DNA of 64,000 nucleotides. Source: Aliivibrio sp. S3MY1 (GTDB lineage: Bacteria > Pseudomonadota > Gammaproteobacteria > Enterobacterales > Vibrionaceae). The position numbers were made by a program, and so were the translations under genes. Below the pieces are notes generated by a model that was not told the origin of the DNA, made no database searches, and worked only from the letters and a program-made list of their open reading frames with translations. The stretch lies in NCBI RefSeq assembly GCF_028765575.1, contig NZ_JARACO010000010.1, positions 1 through 64,000 of the forward strand. The letters run 5' to 3'. Numbering within the stretch: the stretch's first letter is position 1; the number at the start of each line of letters is the position of its first letter. Shown here in pieces: positions 51,919-62,998 of the stretch.

Positions 51919-52507
51919 ATTTTCTACCTCTAAAGCTGAAATTACAAATTCAGCAAATAAAAATCCCACCAAGGCTGACTTACTGCAACAATTTGCGAAT
52001 AAGAACATAATCCTAAGTGTATCTGTTTAAATTTAATTTGCTCTAGTGTAAACAAAGAAATGGCTTTTATCACCTATTCTATTGCTTGTTTCTGATATTT
52101 GTTTGCAAGAAGGACAGCAACAGAAGTAAGAAGTTCGTCTCAAAAATAAAAACACACCTTAAAATAAGGCATTATTAAATATAAACTGAGAGTTTCGTCA
52201 CATTATTTTTATAGTTAAAACTAAAAAAAACATAAAACACGCTTTGACTCAAATTTTATACAAACTTATTGTTAAATTTATAAACACCTGATTTTTAATG
52301 ATAAGGATCACAAAAAAATAATTAAAAACAGTGTGCAATTGTAGTTTTTAGATTGTTTTACTAACCTTTTAGCCGCGATGCCCCTGAAAATATAGTTATT
52401 GAAACAGTGAATTTAAATGATAACTACTCTTAAAAATAAGAAGTTATTGTTCATGAACTTCATTTAAAATGGACATAATCTCCTCCACCCTTATAGGAAT
52501 TAGAATA
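51919..52507. other. Long AT-rich intergenic region between greA and ompU
   Basis: No gene is seen in 589 bp. It holds the greA promoter side and a long ompU upstream region. One candidate ompU promoter is TTGACT (52244-52249) with TATTGT 17 bp later. A weak CRP-like site AATGA-N6-TCACA lies at 52297-52312. In V. cholerae ToxR activates ompU from a similar AT-rich upstream, but I cannot mark ToxR sites with confidence. Confidence 0.45.
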
Positions 52508-53485
52508 ATGATGAACAAAAAAGTACTAGCTCTAGCAGTAGCAGCAATTACTTCAGCTGGCGCAGTAAACGCAGCAGAAATCTACAAAGGCGCAGACCAA
52601 TCTCTAGCTATGGGTGGTCGTGCTGAAGCTCGTCTATCTATGAAGGACGGTGAAGCAGAAGACAAGACTCGTGCTCGTTTAAACATTAAAGGCACAACTC
52701 AAATTACTGATGGCCTATACGGTGTTGGCTTCTGGGAAGGCGAATTCACCACTAACGACAATGATTCTGGCTCTTCATTAGACAATCGTTACGCTTATGC
52801 TGGAATCGGCGGTAACTTTGGTGAAGTAACTTACGGTAAAAACGACGGTGCGCTAGGCGTTATCACTGACTTCACTGATATCATGGCATACGCGGGTAAT
52901 TCAGCAGCTAAAAAAATCGCGGTAGCTGACCGTACTGATAACAACCTTGGCTACAAAGGCACATTTGGTGACTTCTCTGCGAAAGCAAACTACCGTTTTG
53001 CTGACCGTACAGATGTAAATGATAAATATACTGATAATGGTAAAGATGGTTTCGCACTATCTGGTATCTACGCATTTGGCGATTCAGGCTTTAAACTAGG
53101 TGCTGGTTACGCTGATCAAGCTAAAGATAACGAAGCAATGTTCGCGGGTTCTTACACTATGGGTGATCTGTACTTTGCTGGTACATTCACAACCGGTGAA
53201 GTTTCACGTTTCGATTATACAGGTTTTGAAGCAGCGGTAGCTTACACCATGGGTAAAACAGTATTTACATCAACGTATAACAACGCTGATCACGAAGTGA
53301 ATACTGTTGGTGTTAAAAACCTAAGTGCTGATAACTTTGCTGTAGATGCTACGTACTTTTTCAACGCAAACTTCCGCACGTACATCTCTTACAATCTGAA
53401 CATGTTAGACAAAGATGCAGCTAAAGGCATCTCTAACGTAATGACTGAAGACGAACTAGCTCTAGGTATGCGTTACGACTTCTAA
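52508..53485 (+). CDS. ompU: Outer membrane porin OmpU
   Basis: A trimeric general porin; in V. fischeri OmpU is linked to host colonisation and in vibrios to bile resistance. About 326 residues with a signal peptide MMNKKVLALAVAAITSAGAVNA cleaved before AEIYKG (residues about 22-23), an alternating beta-strand pattern throughout and a C-terminal phenylalanine (GMRYDF) required for outer-membrane insertion. AGGA lies nine bases upstream of ATG 52508; 52511 is also possible. The frame extending to 52469 precedes the signal. The order greA-ompU-dacB matches V. cholerae. Confidence 0.92.
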   Translation: MMNKKVLALAVAAITSAGAVNAAEIYKGADQSLAMGGRAEARLSMKDGEAEDKTRARLNIKGTTQITDGLYGVGFWEGEFTTNDNDSGSSLDNRYAYAGIGGNFGEVTYGKNDGALGVITDFTDIMAYAGNSAAKKIAVADRTDNNLGYKGTFGDFSAKANYRFADRTDVNDKYTDNGKDGFALSGIYAFGDSGFKLGAGYADQAKDNEAMFAGSYTMGDLYFAGTFTTGEVSRFDYTGFEAAVAYTMGKTVFTSTYNNADHEVNTVGVKNLSADNFAVDATYFFNANFRTYISYNLNMLDKDAAKGISNVMTEDELALGMRYDF

Positions 53486-53508
53486 TCAGTCTTAACTCTT
53501 ACTTAAAT

Positions 53509-53536
53509 AAAACGCTCACCTCGGTGGGCGTTTTTT
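53509..53536 (+). terminator. Intrinsic terminator after ompU
   Basis: AAAACGCTCACC pairs with GGTGGGCGTTTT (one G-T pair), followed by a T run, 24 bp past the ompU stop. Confidence 0.88.
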
Positions 53537-53629
53537 ATTTGTGACATTCCATTAATTTTGTCCTATTCATTACACATCATTCGCTGCAAGCGCTAAGATA
53601 CTCTCAATTATCTTTATATTGAGAGCCTC

Positions 53630-55036
53630 ATGTCTTTTTCTCGTTTTACTCTATTGGGCCTTGCCCTATTCTCATGCTCAAGCTCTGCTAGCATTCAACA
53701 CACGCTTAATATTCTGCCTGCAGGAAGTCGAACTGCCATTGTCGTTGAAGAGATATCTTCACAGGATATTGAATTTCAACAAAAGCAAGATGAACTCCTG
53801 CCCCCTGCGAGTACCTTAAAAATTGCCACCGCATTAGCAGCTAGACTCGCGCTTGGTAAAGACTTCACCTTTACAACCTCTCTATATAAAGCCGATAAAG
53901 ATATCGTGCTGACTTTCACTGGTGATCCCTCTCTTTCACGCGAGCAGCTCTCTTCTCTATTTGATGAAAGTGATATCAACACTATTCAAGGTGATTTATG
54001 GATCGATGGCTCCATTTTTACAGGTTATGAGCGAGCAATAGGTTGGCCATGGGATATTCTAGGCGTATGTTATAGCGCTCCATCGAGTGCATTAAGTATT
54101 GATGAGAACTGTGTACAAGCATCTATCACCACTCATGATGATGGAAGTACCAGAGTCTTTGTTCCTATTCATCAACCTATCTCTTTTTCTAGCTACGCTA
54201 AAAGTGTGAGCAGAGAAGAACAAGAGTCGACCTTCTGCGATCTAGAACTAACCACTCAAGGTAACCATTATGAGCTAAATGGCTGCTTGGTTAATCGTAA
54301 CAAACCGCTTCCTCTAAAGTTTGCAGTGCAAGACACACAAGATTTTACCGAGCAAACGGTGCTTAAGATTTTAAATGAACACAATATTAAACTTAATGGT
54401 GAGGTGCGTTTTGGAAAACCAGAAACCCCTCCTATTACTGATAATAAATTAGCTATGCACAGCTCAAAGCCATTAATGGAATTGTTGGATCATATGCTTA
54501 AAAAGTCTGATAACCATTACGCTGATAACTTAACCAAGATGCTAGGTCATTTGAATTACCAACAAGCAGGTAGCTTCACCAATGGCACCGCAGCAATTAA
54601 AGATATTTTATTAAAACAAGCGAATATTGATTTGAGCAATGCAGTACTGGTTGATGGCTCAGGCTTATCTCGTAATAACCGAATGACTGCAAATCAAATG
54701 AAATCAATCCTGCAGTATCTCTATAAATACGATAAAGAATTAGGGCTGATCGACCTATTACCGACATCAGGCATTGATGGCACACTAAAATATCGTAACA
54801 GCATGCGTAAAGAGCCAATTAAAGGCGGAATGAAATCTAAAAGTGGTTCGTTATTTGGTAGCTATAATATGGCGGGATTTGTAGGCTTAGAAAACAAAGA
54901 GCCTCTACTGTTTGTTCAATTTGTTGCAGATTACCACCCTGTCGCAGCAAAGAAAGGAGCAATATCGGTTGAACGCTCTATTGATGCCTTTGAGAAAAGC
55001 TTTTACCAAGAATTAATTGAACTCTCAAAAGATTAG
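53630..55036 (+). CDS. dacB: D-alanyl-D-alanine carboxypeptidase/endopeptidase PBP4
   Basis: A periplasmic low-molecular-weight penicillin-binding protein. The 468 residues have an N-terminal signal region (LLGLALFSCSSSAS), SxxK S61-T-L-K64, SxN S293-D-N295 and KTG-type K404-S-G406. The ~200-residue insert between SxxK and SxN is typical of PBP4. A cysteine at 16 in the signal region could be a lipobox, but the context FSCSS is weak. Convergent with carB, with a shared terminator. Confidence 0.92.
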   Translation: MSFSRFTLLGLALFSCSSSASIQHTLNILPAGSRTAIVVEEISSQDIEFQQKQDELLPPASTLKIATALAARLALGKDFTFTTSLYKADKDIVLTFTGDPSLSREQLSSLFDESDINTIQGDLWIDGSIFTGYERAIGWPWDILGVCYSAPSSALSIDENCVQASITTHDDGSTRVFVPIHQPISFSSYAKSVSREEQESTFCDLELTTQGNHYELNGCLVNRNKPLPLKFAVQDTQDFTEQTVLKILNEHNIKLNGEVRFGKPETPPITDNKLAMHSSKPLMELLDHMLKKSDNHYADNLTKMLGHLNYQQAGSFTNGTAAIKDILLKQANIDLSNAVLVDGSGLSRNNRMTANQMKSILQYLYKYDKELGLIDLLPTSGIDGTLKYRNSMRKEPIKGGMKSKSGSLFGSYNMAGFVGLENKEPLLFVQFVADYHPVAAKKGAISVERSIDAFEKSFYQELIELSKD

Positions 55037-55087
55037 GGTTTTATGTCTCTAATTGACTACATTAGATTTACTAGAGAAGAGAAATGA

Positions 55088-55123
55088 AAAAATCCCGAAG
55101 AACTCTCATTCTTCGGGATTTTT
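55088..55123. terminator. Bidirectional terminator between dacB and carB
   Basis: A 15-bp perfect stem AAAAATCCCGAAGAA/TTCTTCGGGATTTTT (55088-55102 with 55109-55123) lies between convergent genes. Confidence 0.93.
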
Positions 55124-55178
55124 ATTACTTAGCTAATATTGTAACTTAACTAATATGGTTACTTAGCCAGTTTCGCAA

Positions 55179-58100
55179 TTAAGCGTATTTAGCGGCTACT
55201 TTAGCGTGTAGCTCTTGAACCGAGTTAACCGTGTTACGGTCATCAGCTTCATGCGCTAAACAACTAGCAAATGCTGCATTTAGCGTTGTTGTATAGTTCA
55301 CTTTCGCTGCAAGTGCCCCACGGCGAAGAAGTTTTGAATCTTCAATCGCTTGACGACCAGATGCCGTATTTACGATGTAGGTGTATTCACCATTCTTGAT
55401 ACGGTCAAGAATATGAGGACGACCTTCGTGTACCTTGTTTACTAGACGAGGGTTAATGCCCGCTTCGCCAAGAATAACTGCAGTACCGTGAGTTGCATCC
55501 AGTTGGTAACCTAATTTCACAAGATGTTTTGCTAAATCTACAACACGTTTCTTATCGCCTTCACGAACAGAAAGTAATGCTCGACCGCCTTCTGGGTACT
55601 CTTTGCTACAACCTAATTCTGCTTTTGCAAATGCTTCAGCAAACGTTGCACCAACCCCCATAACTTCACCAGTTGAGCGCATTTCAGGACCTAACAGTGG
55701 GTCAACACCAGGAAACTTGTTGAACGGTAATACCACTTCTTTAACCGAGAAGTAAGGTGGGATAATCTCTTTTGTAAAGCCTTGAGACTCAAGAGATTGA
55801 CCCGCCATTACACGTGCAGCAATCTTAGCAACTGGCGCACCTGTCGCTTTAGATACGAATGGAACCGTACGTGCAGCACGAGGGTTAACTTCAATTAAGT
55901 AAACTTTGTTATCTTTAACCGCAAACTGTGTATTCATTAAGCCACGAACACCTAGCTCGAATGCTAGCTTACGTACTTGATCACGCATCACATCTTGGAT
56001 TTCTTCGCTTAACGTATAAGCAGGAAGAGAACACGCTGAGTCACCTGAGTGAACACCCGCTTGTTCGATGTGTTCCATGATACCAGCGATAACCACTTGC
56101 TCACCGTCACAGATTGCATCTACATCAACTTCGATTGCATCATCTAGGAAGCTATCAAGAAGTACTGGCGATTCATTTGAAACGCTGACTGCTTCGTTGA
56201 AGTAGCGACGTAAGTCTTGCTCATCGTATACGATTTCCATCGCACGACCACCAAGCACATAAGAAGGACGAACAACTAATGGGAAGCCTATTTCGCGAGA
56301 TTTCTCAATTGCTTGTTCCATTGTCGTTACGGTTGCGTTTTCTGGCTGTAGAAGGCCTAGACGGTCTACCGCAACTTGGAAACGCTCACGGTCTTCTGCA
56401 CGGTCGATAGCGTCTGGGCTTGTACCAATAATTGGAACGCCAGCCGCTTCAAGAGCACGAGCCAGTTTAAGTGGTGTTTGACCACCGTACTGAACAATAA
56501 CGCCCTTTGGTTTTTCAATACGAACAATAGCTAGTACATCTTCCAGAGTTACTGGTTCAAAGTATAGACGGTCAGACGTATCGTAATCAGTAGAAACCGT
56601 CTCAGGGTTACAGTTAACCATGATAGTTTCGTAGCCATCTTCACGAAGTGCTAACGATGCGTGTACACAACAGTAATCAAACTCAATACCTTGGCCGATA
56701 CGGTTTGGACCGCCGCCTAAGATCATGATCTTATCTTTATCTGTTGGGTTTGCTTCACACTCTTCATCGTAAGATGAGTACATGTAAGCTGTATCTGAAG
56801 AGAATTCAGCCGCACAGGTATCTACACGCTTATAAACAGGGTGAATATCATGCTGGTCACGTAAGCGACGGATCTCGCTTTCTGCAACACCTAATAATTT
56901 AGATAAACGCGCATCAGCAAAACCTTTACGCTTAAGTTTACGAAGGCTATCCGCTGTTAAGCTAGCGAAACCGCCCGCTTTAACTGCTTCTTCTTCTTTT
57001 ACTAAATCTTCGATTTGAACTAAGAACCAACGGTCAACGTTTGTTAAGTTAAATACGCCATCGACTGACATACCGGCACGGAATGCATCGGCGATGTACC
57101 AGATACGCTCTGCACCTGCGTCTTTTAATTCGTGACGGATCTTAGTTAATGCATCTGGTGCATCAAGATCAACCATTTCATCAAAACCATCCGCGCCAAC
57201 TTCTAGGCCACGAAGTGCTTTTTGTAGTGATTCTTGTTGATTACGGCCGATAGCCATAACTTCACCAACTGATTTCATCTGTGTTGTTAGACGATCATTT
57301 GCCCCTGCGAATTTTTCGAAGTTAAAACGAGGGATCTTAGTAACAACGTAATCAATTGTTGGTTCGAATGATGCTGGTGTTGCGCCACCGGTAATGTCAT
57401 TCATTAACTCATCAAGTGTATAACCAATCGCAAGTTTCGCTGCAATTTTAGCAATAGGGAAACCCGTCGCTTTAGATGCAAGCGCAGAAGAACGTGATAC
57501 ACGTGGGTTCATCTCGATGATAACCATACGGCCATCTTTCGGGTTAATACCAAACTGTACGTTTGACCCCCCCGTTTCAACACCAATCTCACGCAATACT
57601 GCTAAAGAAGCATTACGCATTAATTGGTATTCTTTATCTGTTAGCGTTTGAGCTGGAGCTACCGTGATAGAGTCACCCGTATGAATGCCCATTGCATCAA
57701 AGTTTTCAATCGCACATACGATGATACAGTTGTCGTTCTTATCGCGAACCACTTCCATCTCATACTCTTTCCAACCGATTAATGATTCATCAATTAGAAG
57801 CTCATTGGTTGGAGATAGGTCCAAACCACGACGACAAATTTCTTCAAACTCTTCTTTGTTATAAGCGATACCACCGCCTGTTCCACCCATTGTAAATGAT
57901 GGACGAATGATACAAGGGAAGCCTACCATCTCTAGTACTTTGTAAGCTTCTTCCATTGTTTTTGCCGTATCAGCCGTTGGACACTCAAGACCAATTGACT
58001 TCATTGCTTTATCGAAACGTGAACGGTCTTCTGCTTTATCAATTGCATCAGCCGTTGCACCAATCATCTCAACACCGAACTCAGCAAGCACGCCGTGCTT

Positions 58101-58409
58101 TTCTAAATCAAGCGCACAGTTCAATGCTGTTTGACCACCCATGGTAGGTAGAACTGCATCTGGACGCTCTTTTTCGATGATGTTACGAACCACTTCCCAA
58201 TGGATAGGTTCAATGTACGTTGCATCAGCCATGTCTGGGTCAGTCATGATGGTTGCAGGGTTAGAGTTTACAAGGATTACGCGGTAACCTTCTTCACGAA
58301 GTGCTTTACACGCTTGTGCACCAGAGTAGTCAAATTCACATGCTTGGCCGATTACGATTGGGCCTGCACCTAGAATTAGAACGCTTTTAATATCAGTACG
58401 TTTTGGCAT
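55179..58409 (-). CDS. carB: Carbamoyl-phosphate synthase, large subunit
   Basis: Makes carbamoyl phosphate for arginine and pyrimidines from bicarbonate, ATP and ammonia. 1076 residues; two homologous ATP-grasp halves are visible ([14 protein letters not shown] and [31 protein letters not shown] and [18 protein letters not shown]). The C-terminal allosteric domain ([13 protein letters not shown]) binds UMP and ornithine in E. coli. The ATG lies 17 bp after carA. Confidence 0.98.
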   Translation of the reverse strand: MPKRTDIKSVLILGAGPIVIGQACEFDYSGAQACKALREEGYRVILVNSNPATIMTDPDMADATYIEPIHWEVVRNIIEKERPDAVLPTMGGQTALNCALDLEKHGVLAEFGVEMIGATADAIDKAEDRSRFDKAMKSIGLECPTADTAKTMEEAYKVLEMVGFPCIIRPSFTMGGTGGGIAYNKEEFEEICRRGLDLSPTNELLIDESLIGWKEYEMEVVRDKNDNCIIVCAIENFDAMGIHTGDSITVAPAQTLTDKEYQLMRNASLAVLREIGVETGGSNVQFGINPKDGRMVIIEMNPRVSRSSALASKATGFPIAKIAAKLAIGYTLDELMNDITGGATPASFEPTIDYVVTKIPRFNFEKFAGANDRLTTQMKSVGEVMAIGRNQQESLQKALRGLEVGADGFDEMVDLDAPDALTKIRHELKDAGAERIWYIADAFRAGMSVDGVFNLTNVDRWFLVQIEDLVKEEEAVKAGGFASLTADSLRKLKRKGFADARLSKLLGVAESEIRRLRDQHDIHPVYKRVDTCAAEFSSDTAYMYSSYDEECEANPTDKDKIMILGGGPNRIGQGIEFDYCCVHASLALREDGYETIMVNCNPETVSTDYDTSDRLYFEPVTLEDVLAIVRIEKPKGVIVQYGGQTPLKLARALEAAGVPIIGTSPDAIDRAEDRERFQVAVDRLGLLQPENATVTTMEQAIEKSREIGFPLVVRPSYVLGGRAMEIVYDEQDLRRYFNEAVSVSNESPVLLDSFLDDAIEVDVDAICDGEQVVIAGIMEHIEQAGVHSGDSACSLPAYTLSEEIQDVMRDQVRKLAFELGVRGLMNTQFAVKDNKVYLIEVNPRAARTVPFVSKATGAPVAKIAARVMAGQSLESQGFTKEIIPPYFSVKEVVLPFNKFPGVDPLLGPEMRSTGEVMGVGATFAEAFAKAELGCSKEYPEGGRALLSVREGDKKRVVDLAKHLVKLGYQLDATHGTAVILGEAGINPRLVNKVHEGRPHILDRIKNGEYTYIVNTASGRQAIEDSKLLRRGALAAKVNYTTTLNAAFASCLAHEADDRNTVNSVQELHAKVAAKYA

Positions 58410-58426
58410 CTTATTACTACTCCGAA

Positions 58427-59566
58427 TTAAGCTTTATGCTGCTGAATCAATTCAATGAAATGGTCAAATAATGGCGCTGCATCATGTGGACCTGGGCTTG
58501 CTTCAGGGTGACCTTGGAAGCTAAATGCAGGCTTATCTGTACGATGAATGCCTTGCAGAGTGCCATCAAACAATGATTTGTGTGTTGCACGTAAATTTTC
58601 TGGAAGTGTTTGTTCATCTGCCGCAAAACCATGGTTCTGTGCAGTGATCATAACGACATCACGATCCAAATCTTTAACAGGGTGGTTTGCACCATGGTGA
58701 CCAAACTTCATTTTTACGGTTTGAGCGCCTGATGCTAAAGCAAGAATTTGGTGACCAAGACAGATACCAAAGATTGGAAGCCCTTTTTCTAAAAACACTT
58801 TCGTTGCTTCAATTGCGTAAGTACATGGCGCAGGATCACCAGGACCATTTGATAGGAATACGCCATCTGGATTCATTGCTAACACTTCTTCCGCTGAAGT
58901 TTGTGCTGGAACCACCGTTAGGCGACAACCGCGGTCTACTAACATACGTAGGATGTTACGTTTAGCACCGAAATCGTAAGCTACAACGTGAAATGGCAAT
59001 TCACTGTCCGCTTTTTCTTCTGGCAGACCACCAGTCAATGTCCAAGAACCTTGCTTCCATTGGTAAGTTTCAGACGTTGTTACTTCTTTCGCTAAATCCA
59101 TTCCCTTAAGGCCTGGGAACTCTTTTGCTTGCACAAGTGCAAACGCTTCATCAAGGTTATTGCCCGCGACAATACACCCGTTTTGAGCACCTTTTTCACG
59201 CAAAATTCGAGTTAGCTTACGCGTATCGATATCAGCAATGCCTACAATGTTTTGAGATTTAAGATATTCAGAAAGAGTTTGTTCACTGCGGAAATTTGAA
59301 GCTAGAAGAGGAAGATCGCGAATCACAAGGCCTTGAGCGTGGATAGAAGAAGATTCTTCATCTTCGGAATTGATTCCGGTATTGCCAATGTGAGGATAAG
59401 TAAGAGTAACGATTTGTTGGGAATAGGAAGGATCAGTAAGAATTTCTTGGTACCCCGTCATCGAGGTATTAAAAACGACTTCACCAACGGCCGAGCCATC
59501 TGCTCCAATCGATTGACCGCGGAACACTGTCCCATCTTCTAGGACTAACAGCGCTGATTTACTCAA
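58427..59566 (-). CDS. carA: Carbamoyl-phosphate synthase, small (glutaminase) subunit
   Basis: Hydrolyses glutamine and channels ammonia to CarB. 379 residues; class I amidotransferase with [14 protein letters not shown] holding the catalytic cysteine and [12 protein letters not shown] holding the His-Glu dyad. The start codon is TTG (59566), with GGAGGT six bases upstream and no ATG nearby. E. coli carA also starts with TTG. Two ArgR-type boxes lie 13-51 bp upstream. Co-transcribed with carB. Confidence 0.97.
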   Translation of the reverse strand: MSKSALLVLEDGTVFRGQSIGADGSAVGEVVFNTSMTGYQEILTDPSYSQQIVTLTYPHIGNTGINSEDEESSSIHAQGLVIRDLPLLASNFRSEQTLSEYLKSQNIVGIADIDTRKLTRILREKGAQNGCIVAGNNLDEAFALVQAKEFPGLKGMDLAKEVTTSETYQWKQGSWTLTGGLPEEKADSELPFHVVAYDFGAKRNILRMLVDRGCRLTVVPAQTSAEEVLAMNPDGVFLSNGPGDPAPCTYAIEATKVFLEKGLPIFGICLGHQILALASGAQTVKMKFGHHGANHPVKDLDRDVVMITAQNHGFAADEQTLPENLRATHKSLFDGTLQGIHRTDKPAFSFQGHPEASPGPHDAAPLFDHFIELIQQHKA

Positions 59567-59578
59567 GACAACCTCCAG

Positions 59579-59617
59579 ACATAATAAACATTCAGTTTTT
59601 ACAAATATTAATTCAAA
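59579..59617. promoter_or_regulatory. Tandem ArgR boxes of carAB
   Basis: Two 18-bp sites, 59579-59596 and 59600-59617, are separated by exactly 3 bp, the spacing known for arginine repressor operators. Each has the ATTCA half perfectly; box 2 differs from the consensus at two of 16 informative positions and box 1 at three. They end 13 bp upstream of the carA start codon. Repression by arginine is expected. Confidence 0.75.
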
Positions 59618-60079
59618 ACTGCTTTTTTAGACCCAAAACTCTAACTTCAAGTACGAATTTTGATAAATTGGCGAAAGTCTAGAGATCTATGGGATTCCTG
59701 TCAACAAAAAAACCATATTAAAATGATTTTTTTAGGCAACTCACTACAAAACAGTCATTTCAATAGCAAAACAATCACTTTAACCATCCAATTTGATGGT
59801 TATTTACCCTTGAAATGATTTTTCGCACATTCAATCTTTTTTCACGATAAGAAATTACTGTTCGAAATATAGCAAACGTTAAAACATCAAGTTAACAATA
59901 AAAAATAGAGACCCTATATAAAAAAATGGCCTTAACCAATAAAATAAGCCATAAACTTAATGAATATGTGTCTTTCCATAAAAGAAAAGCAATAGCATCA
60001 AATAGCATCACCCTTTTATACAGCTCACCATTAGTGCATAAAGCATGATTAACAGATCACTGCAGTATTACCATTAAAA
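59618..60079. other. Upstream region of carA with inverted and direct repeats
   Basis: No gene is seen between carA and dapB (59567-60119). The region holds a perfect 8-bp inverted repeat (TAACCATC/GATGGTTA, 59781-59788 with 59795-59802, loop of six). It also holds two near-direct 16-bp repeats 20 bp apart (from 59748 and 59768; AAAACA-TCA-TT-AA), and two copies of AAATGATTTTT (near 59722 and 59814). They may be binding sites for pyrimidine or purine control of carAB; no known factor is assigned. Confidence 0.5.
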
Positions 60080-60108
60080 AAAAGCCCGAATCAATAACGA
60101 TTCGGGCT
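60074..60108 (-). terminator. Intrinsic terminator after dapB
   Basis: AGCCCGAATC/GATTCGGGCT (60083-60092 with 60099-60108) with a 6-base loop; T run on minus, 11 bp past the dapB stop. Confidence 0.92.
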
Positions 60109-60119
60109 TAATATAACTA

Positions 60120-60950
<831 letters not shown>

Positions 60951-60998
60951 TTATCCTTGCACTCTATCTTAATTTTTTTAGTTCGACTATATGAAGTT

Positions 60999-61943
60999 CT
61001 AAGACACCGTTTTTATTTGTAATTCTTTTGGTACTTCAAAGAACATGTTTTCTTCACGTCCCGCTAATTCATCAACCGTCGTGCCACCAAGTGCTTTTAC
61101 TTTCTCTATAATCTGATTAACAAGCTCTTCAGGAGCAGATGCACCCGCGGTGACGCCAATTTTAGCTTTCTCTGTTAACCATTCTTCTTTTAAATCTTCA
61201 GGGCTATCTATCAAATAACTGGTTGTGCCTAATTTTTCTGATAATTCACGAAGTCTATTTGAGTTCGATGAATTTTTAGAGCCTACGACTATCATAATAT
61301 CGACTTGGTTGGCCATATCTCGCACCGCATCTTGACGATTTTGTGTTGCATAACAAATATCATCTTTGCGTGGGCCTTGAATCTCAGGGAATACACGGCG
61401 AAGTTCATCAATGACGTCTGCTGTTTCATCAACTGACAGTGTTGTTTGACTTACGTAATGCAGGTTGCTTTCATCACGAACACTCAGCGTTTCAACATCC
61501 GCTGGTGTTTCAACTAAATACATTCCACCCGTTTCACTCGTATATTGCCCCATCGTACCTTCAACCTCAGGATGGCCAGCATGCCCAATCAATACGACTT
61601 CAATATTCTTCTTACTAGCACGAGCGACTTCCATATGAACTTTTGTTACTAATGGACAAGTTGCATCAAACACCGTTAATTCACGATCTTTTGCCTCTTT
61701 ACGTACCGCTTGAGAGACACCATGAGCTGAAAAAATAACAATATTATCGTCAGGTACTTCATCTAGTTCTTTAATAAAAATAGCACCACGCTGTTTTAAA
61801 CCCTCAACAACAAAGCGGTTATGTACCACTTCATTACGCACATAAATAGGGGCTTCATACAATTCAAGAGCTCGTTCAACAATGCTAATGGCACGATCGA
61901 CACCAGCACAAAATCCACGAGGGTTCGCTAATACTATTTTCAT
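60999..61943 (-). CDS. ispH: 4-hydroxy-3-methylbut-2-enyl diphosphate reductase
   Basis: Last step of the MEP isoprenoid pathway, making IPP and DMAPP with a [4Fe-4S] cluster. 314 residues; cluster cysteine C12 in [13 protein letters not shown], the second in DATCPLV, the third in [11 protein letters not shown]; the substrate-binding [13 protein letters not shown] is present. It follows fkpB by 24 bp. Confidence 0.97.
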   Translation of the reverse strand: MKIVLANPRGFCAGVDRAISIVERALELYEAPIYVRNEVVHNRFVVEGLKQRGAIFIKELDEVPDDNIVIFSAHGVSQAVRKEAKDRELTVFDATCPLVTKVHMEVARASKKNIEVVLIGHAGHPEVEGTMGQYTSETGGMYLVETPADVETLSVRDESNLHYVSQTTLSVDETADVIDELRRVFPEIQGPRKDDICYATQNRQDAVRDMANQVDIMIVVGSKNSSNSNRLRELSEKLGTTSYLIDSPEDLKEEWLTEKAKIGVTAGASAPEELVNQIIEKVKALGGTTVDELAGREENMFFEVPKELQIKTVS

Positions 61944-61967
61944 TTTTTATCTCTATTTAGTGTTGGT

Positions 61968-62399
61968 TTAACCAACCGCTACAATTTCTACGTCAAAGAT
62001 AACATCTTGACCCGCTAATGGGTGATTAAAATCAACCGTTACTGAATCGCCTGCAATCTTGGTAATAATTCCTGGAATATCGACGCCATCAGGACCACTG
62101 AATGCCATAATGGTACCCACTTCAGCAGCGGCATCACCAACAAAGCGACTTTTGTCCATATGATGAATGTTATCAGGGTTAGGCAAACCAAAAGCATCTT
62201 CTGCGCCAAGCTCAATACTTTTTGATTGCTCGGCTTCTAAACCTAATAAACACCTCTCAAAGTTATCACTAATGCTGCCATCACCCATGGTGAATTTTGC
62301 CGCTTTTCCTCCAGTATGTGTACTGTCTGCAACTGAACCATCTTTTAGTTTTATTGTAAAATGTAGAGTGACTTCACTATTGCTTTCAATTTTTGACAT
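61968..62399 (-). CDS. fkpB: FKBP-type peptidyl-prolyl isomerase FkpB (SlpA)
   Basis: A small cytoplasmic FKBP proline isomerase. 143 residues with the SlyD/FkpB pattern (FTMGDGSISDNFERCLLGLE, DEDAFG-like segment LGAEDAFGLPNPDNI, VDFNHPLAGQ). Between lspA and ispH as in E. coli. It has no histidine-rich tail, which separates it from SlyD. Confidence 0.95.
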   Translation of the reverse strand: MSKIESNSEVTLHFTIKLKDGSVADSTHTGGKAAKFTMGDGSISDNFERCLLGLEAEQSKSIELGAEDAFGLPNPDNIHHMDKSRFVGDAAAEVGTIMAFSGPDGVDIPGIITKIAGDSVTVDFNHPLAGQDVIFDVEIVAVG

Positions 62400-62432
62400 T
62401 TTCTTTCCCTAGATTTTTATATCGTATTTAAA

Positions 62433-62465
62433 AAAAACGCCACCTCGAGTTCTCGGGCAGCGTTA
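62433..62465 (-). terminator. Hairpin between lspA and fkpB
   Basis: AACGC...GCGTT with an inner CCCGAG/CTCGAGG stem, followed on minus by eight T, 18 bp past the lspA stop. Confidence 0.8.
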
Positions 62466-62482
62466 ATTTACTTTCTTTTTAT

Positions 62483-62998
62483 TTACTGTGCTTTTTTGCT
62501 AGTACGAAAACCATCTAGAATGATAAGTCCCGCACCAATACAAATTGCAGCATCAGCTAAATTGAAAGCTGGCCAGTGATAATTACCCCAATAAAAATCA
62601 AGATAATCCACGACAAAACCATGTACTAAACGATCAAACACATTACCAATCGCACCACCAATAATCAGTGCATAAGCCACATTATTCAGTTTGTCAGTTT
62701 GCGGTGCTTTACGCATCCAATAACCTAATAAACTACACACGGCAACAGCAATGCCAGTAAAGAACCAACGCTGCCAACCTGCTTGATCACTTAAAAAGCT
62801 AAATGCAGCACCATAGTTATGAACATAAAGAAAATTAAAGAATGGCAATACCTCAATGCGGTTTGCCCAACCATAACCCATCTCTTTCATCACAAATAAT
62901 TTGATGCTGATGTCTGCCATAAAGATGATCCCCGCCAGCCATAGCCAGCGAAGTCCTGATTCTTTAAGCAGCGGTAATGTCTTATTATCGCTAGTCAT
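62483..62998 (-). CDS. lspA: Lipoprotein signal peptidase
   Basis: An inner-membrane aspartyl protease that cuts prolipoprotein signal peptides. 171 residues with four membrane spans; the catalytic aspartates are in [18 protein letters not shown] and [13 protein letters not shown]. Its ATG overlaps the ileS stop (TAATG), so translation is coupled. Confidence 0.97.
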   Translation of the reverse strand: MTSDNKTLPLLKESGLRWLWLAGIIFMADISIKLFVMKEMGYGWANRIEVLPFFNFLYVHNYGAAFSFLSDQAGWQRWFFTGIAVAVCSLLGYWMRKAPQTDKLNNVAYALIIGGAIGNVFDRLVHGFVVDYLDFYWGNYHWPAFNLADAAICIGAGLIILDGFRTSKKAQ

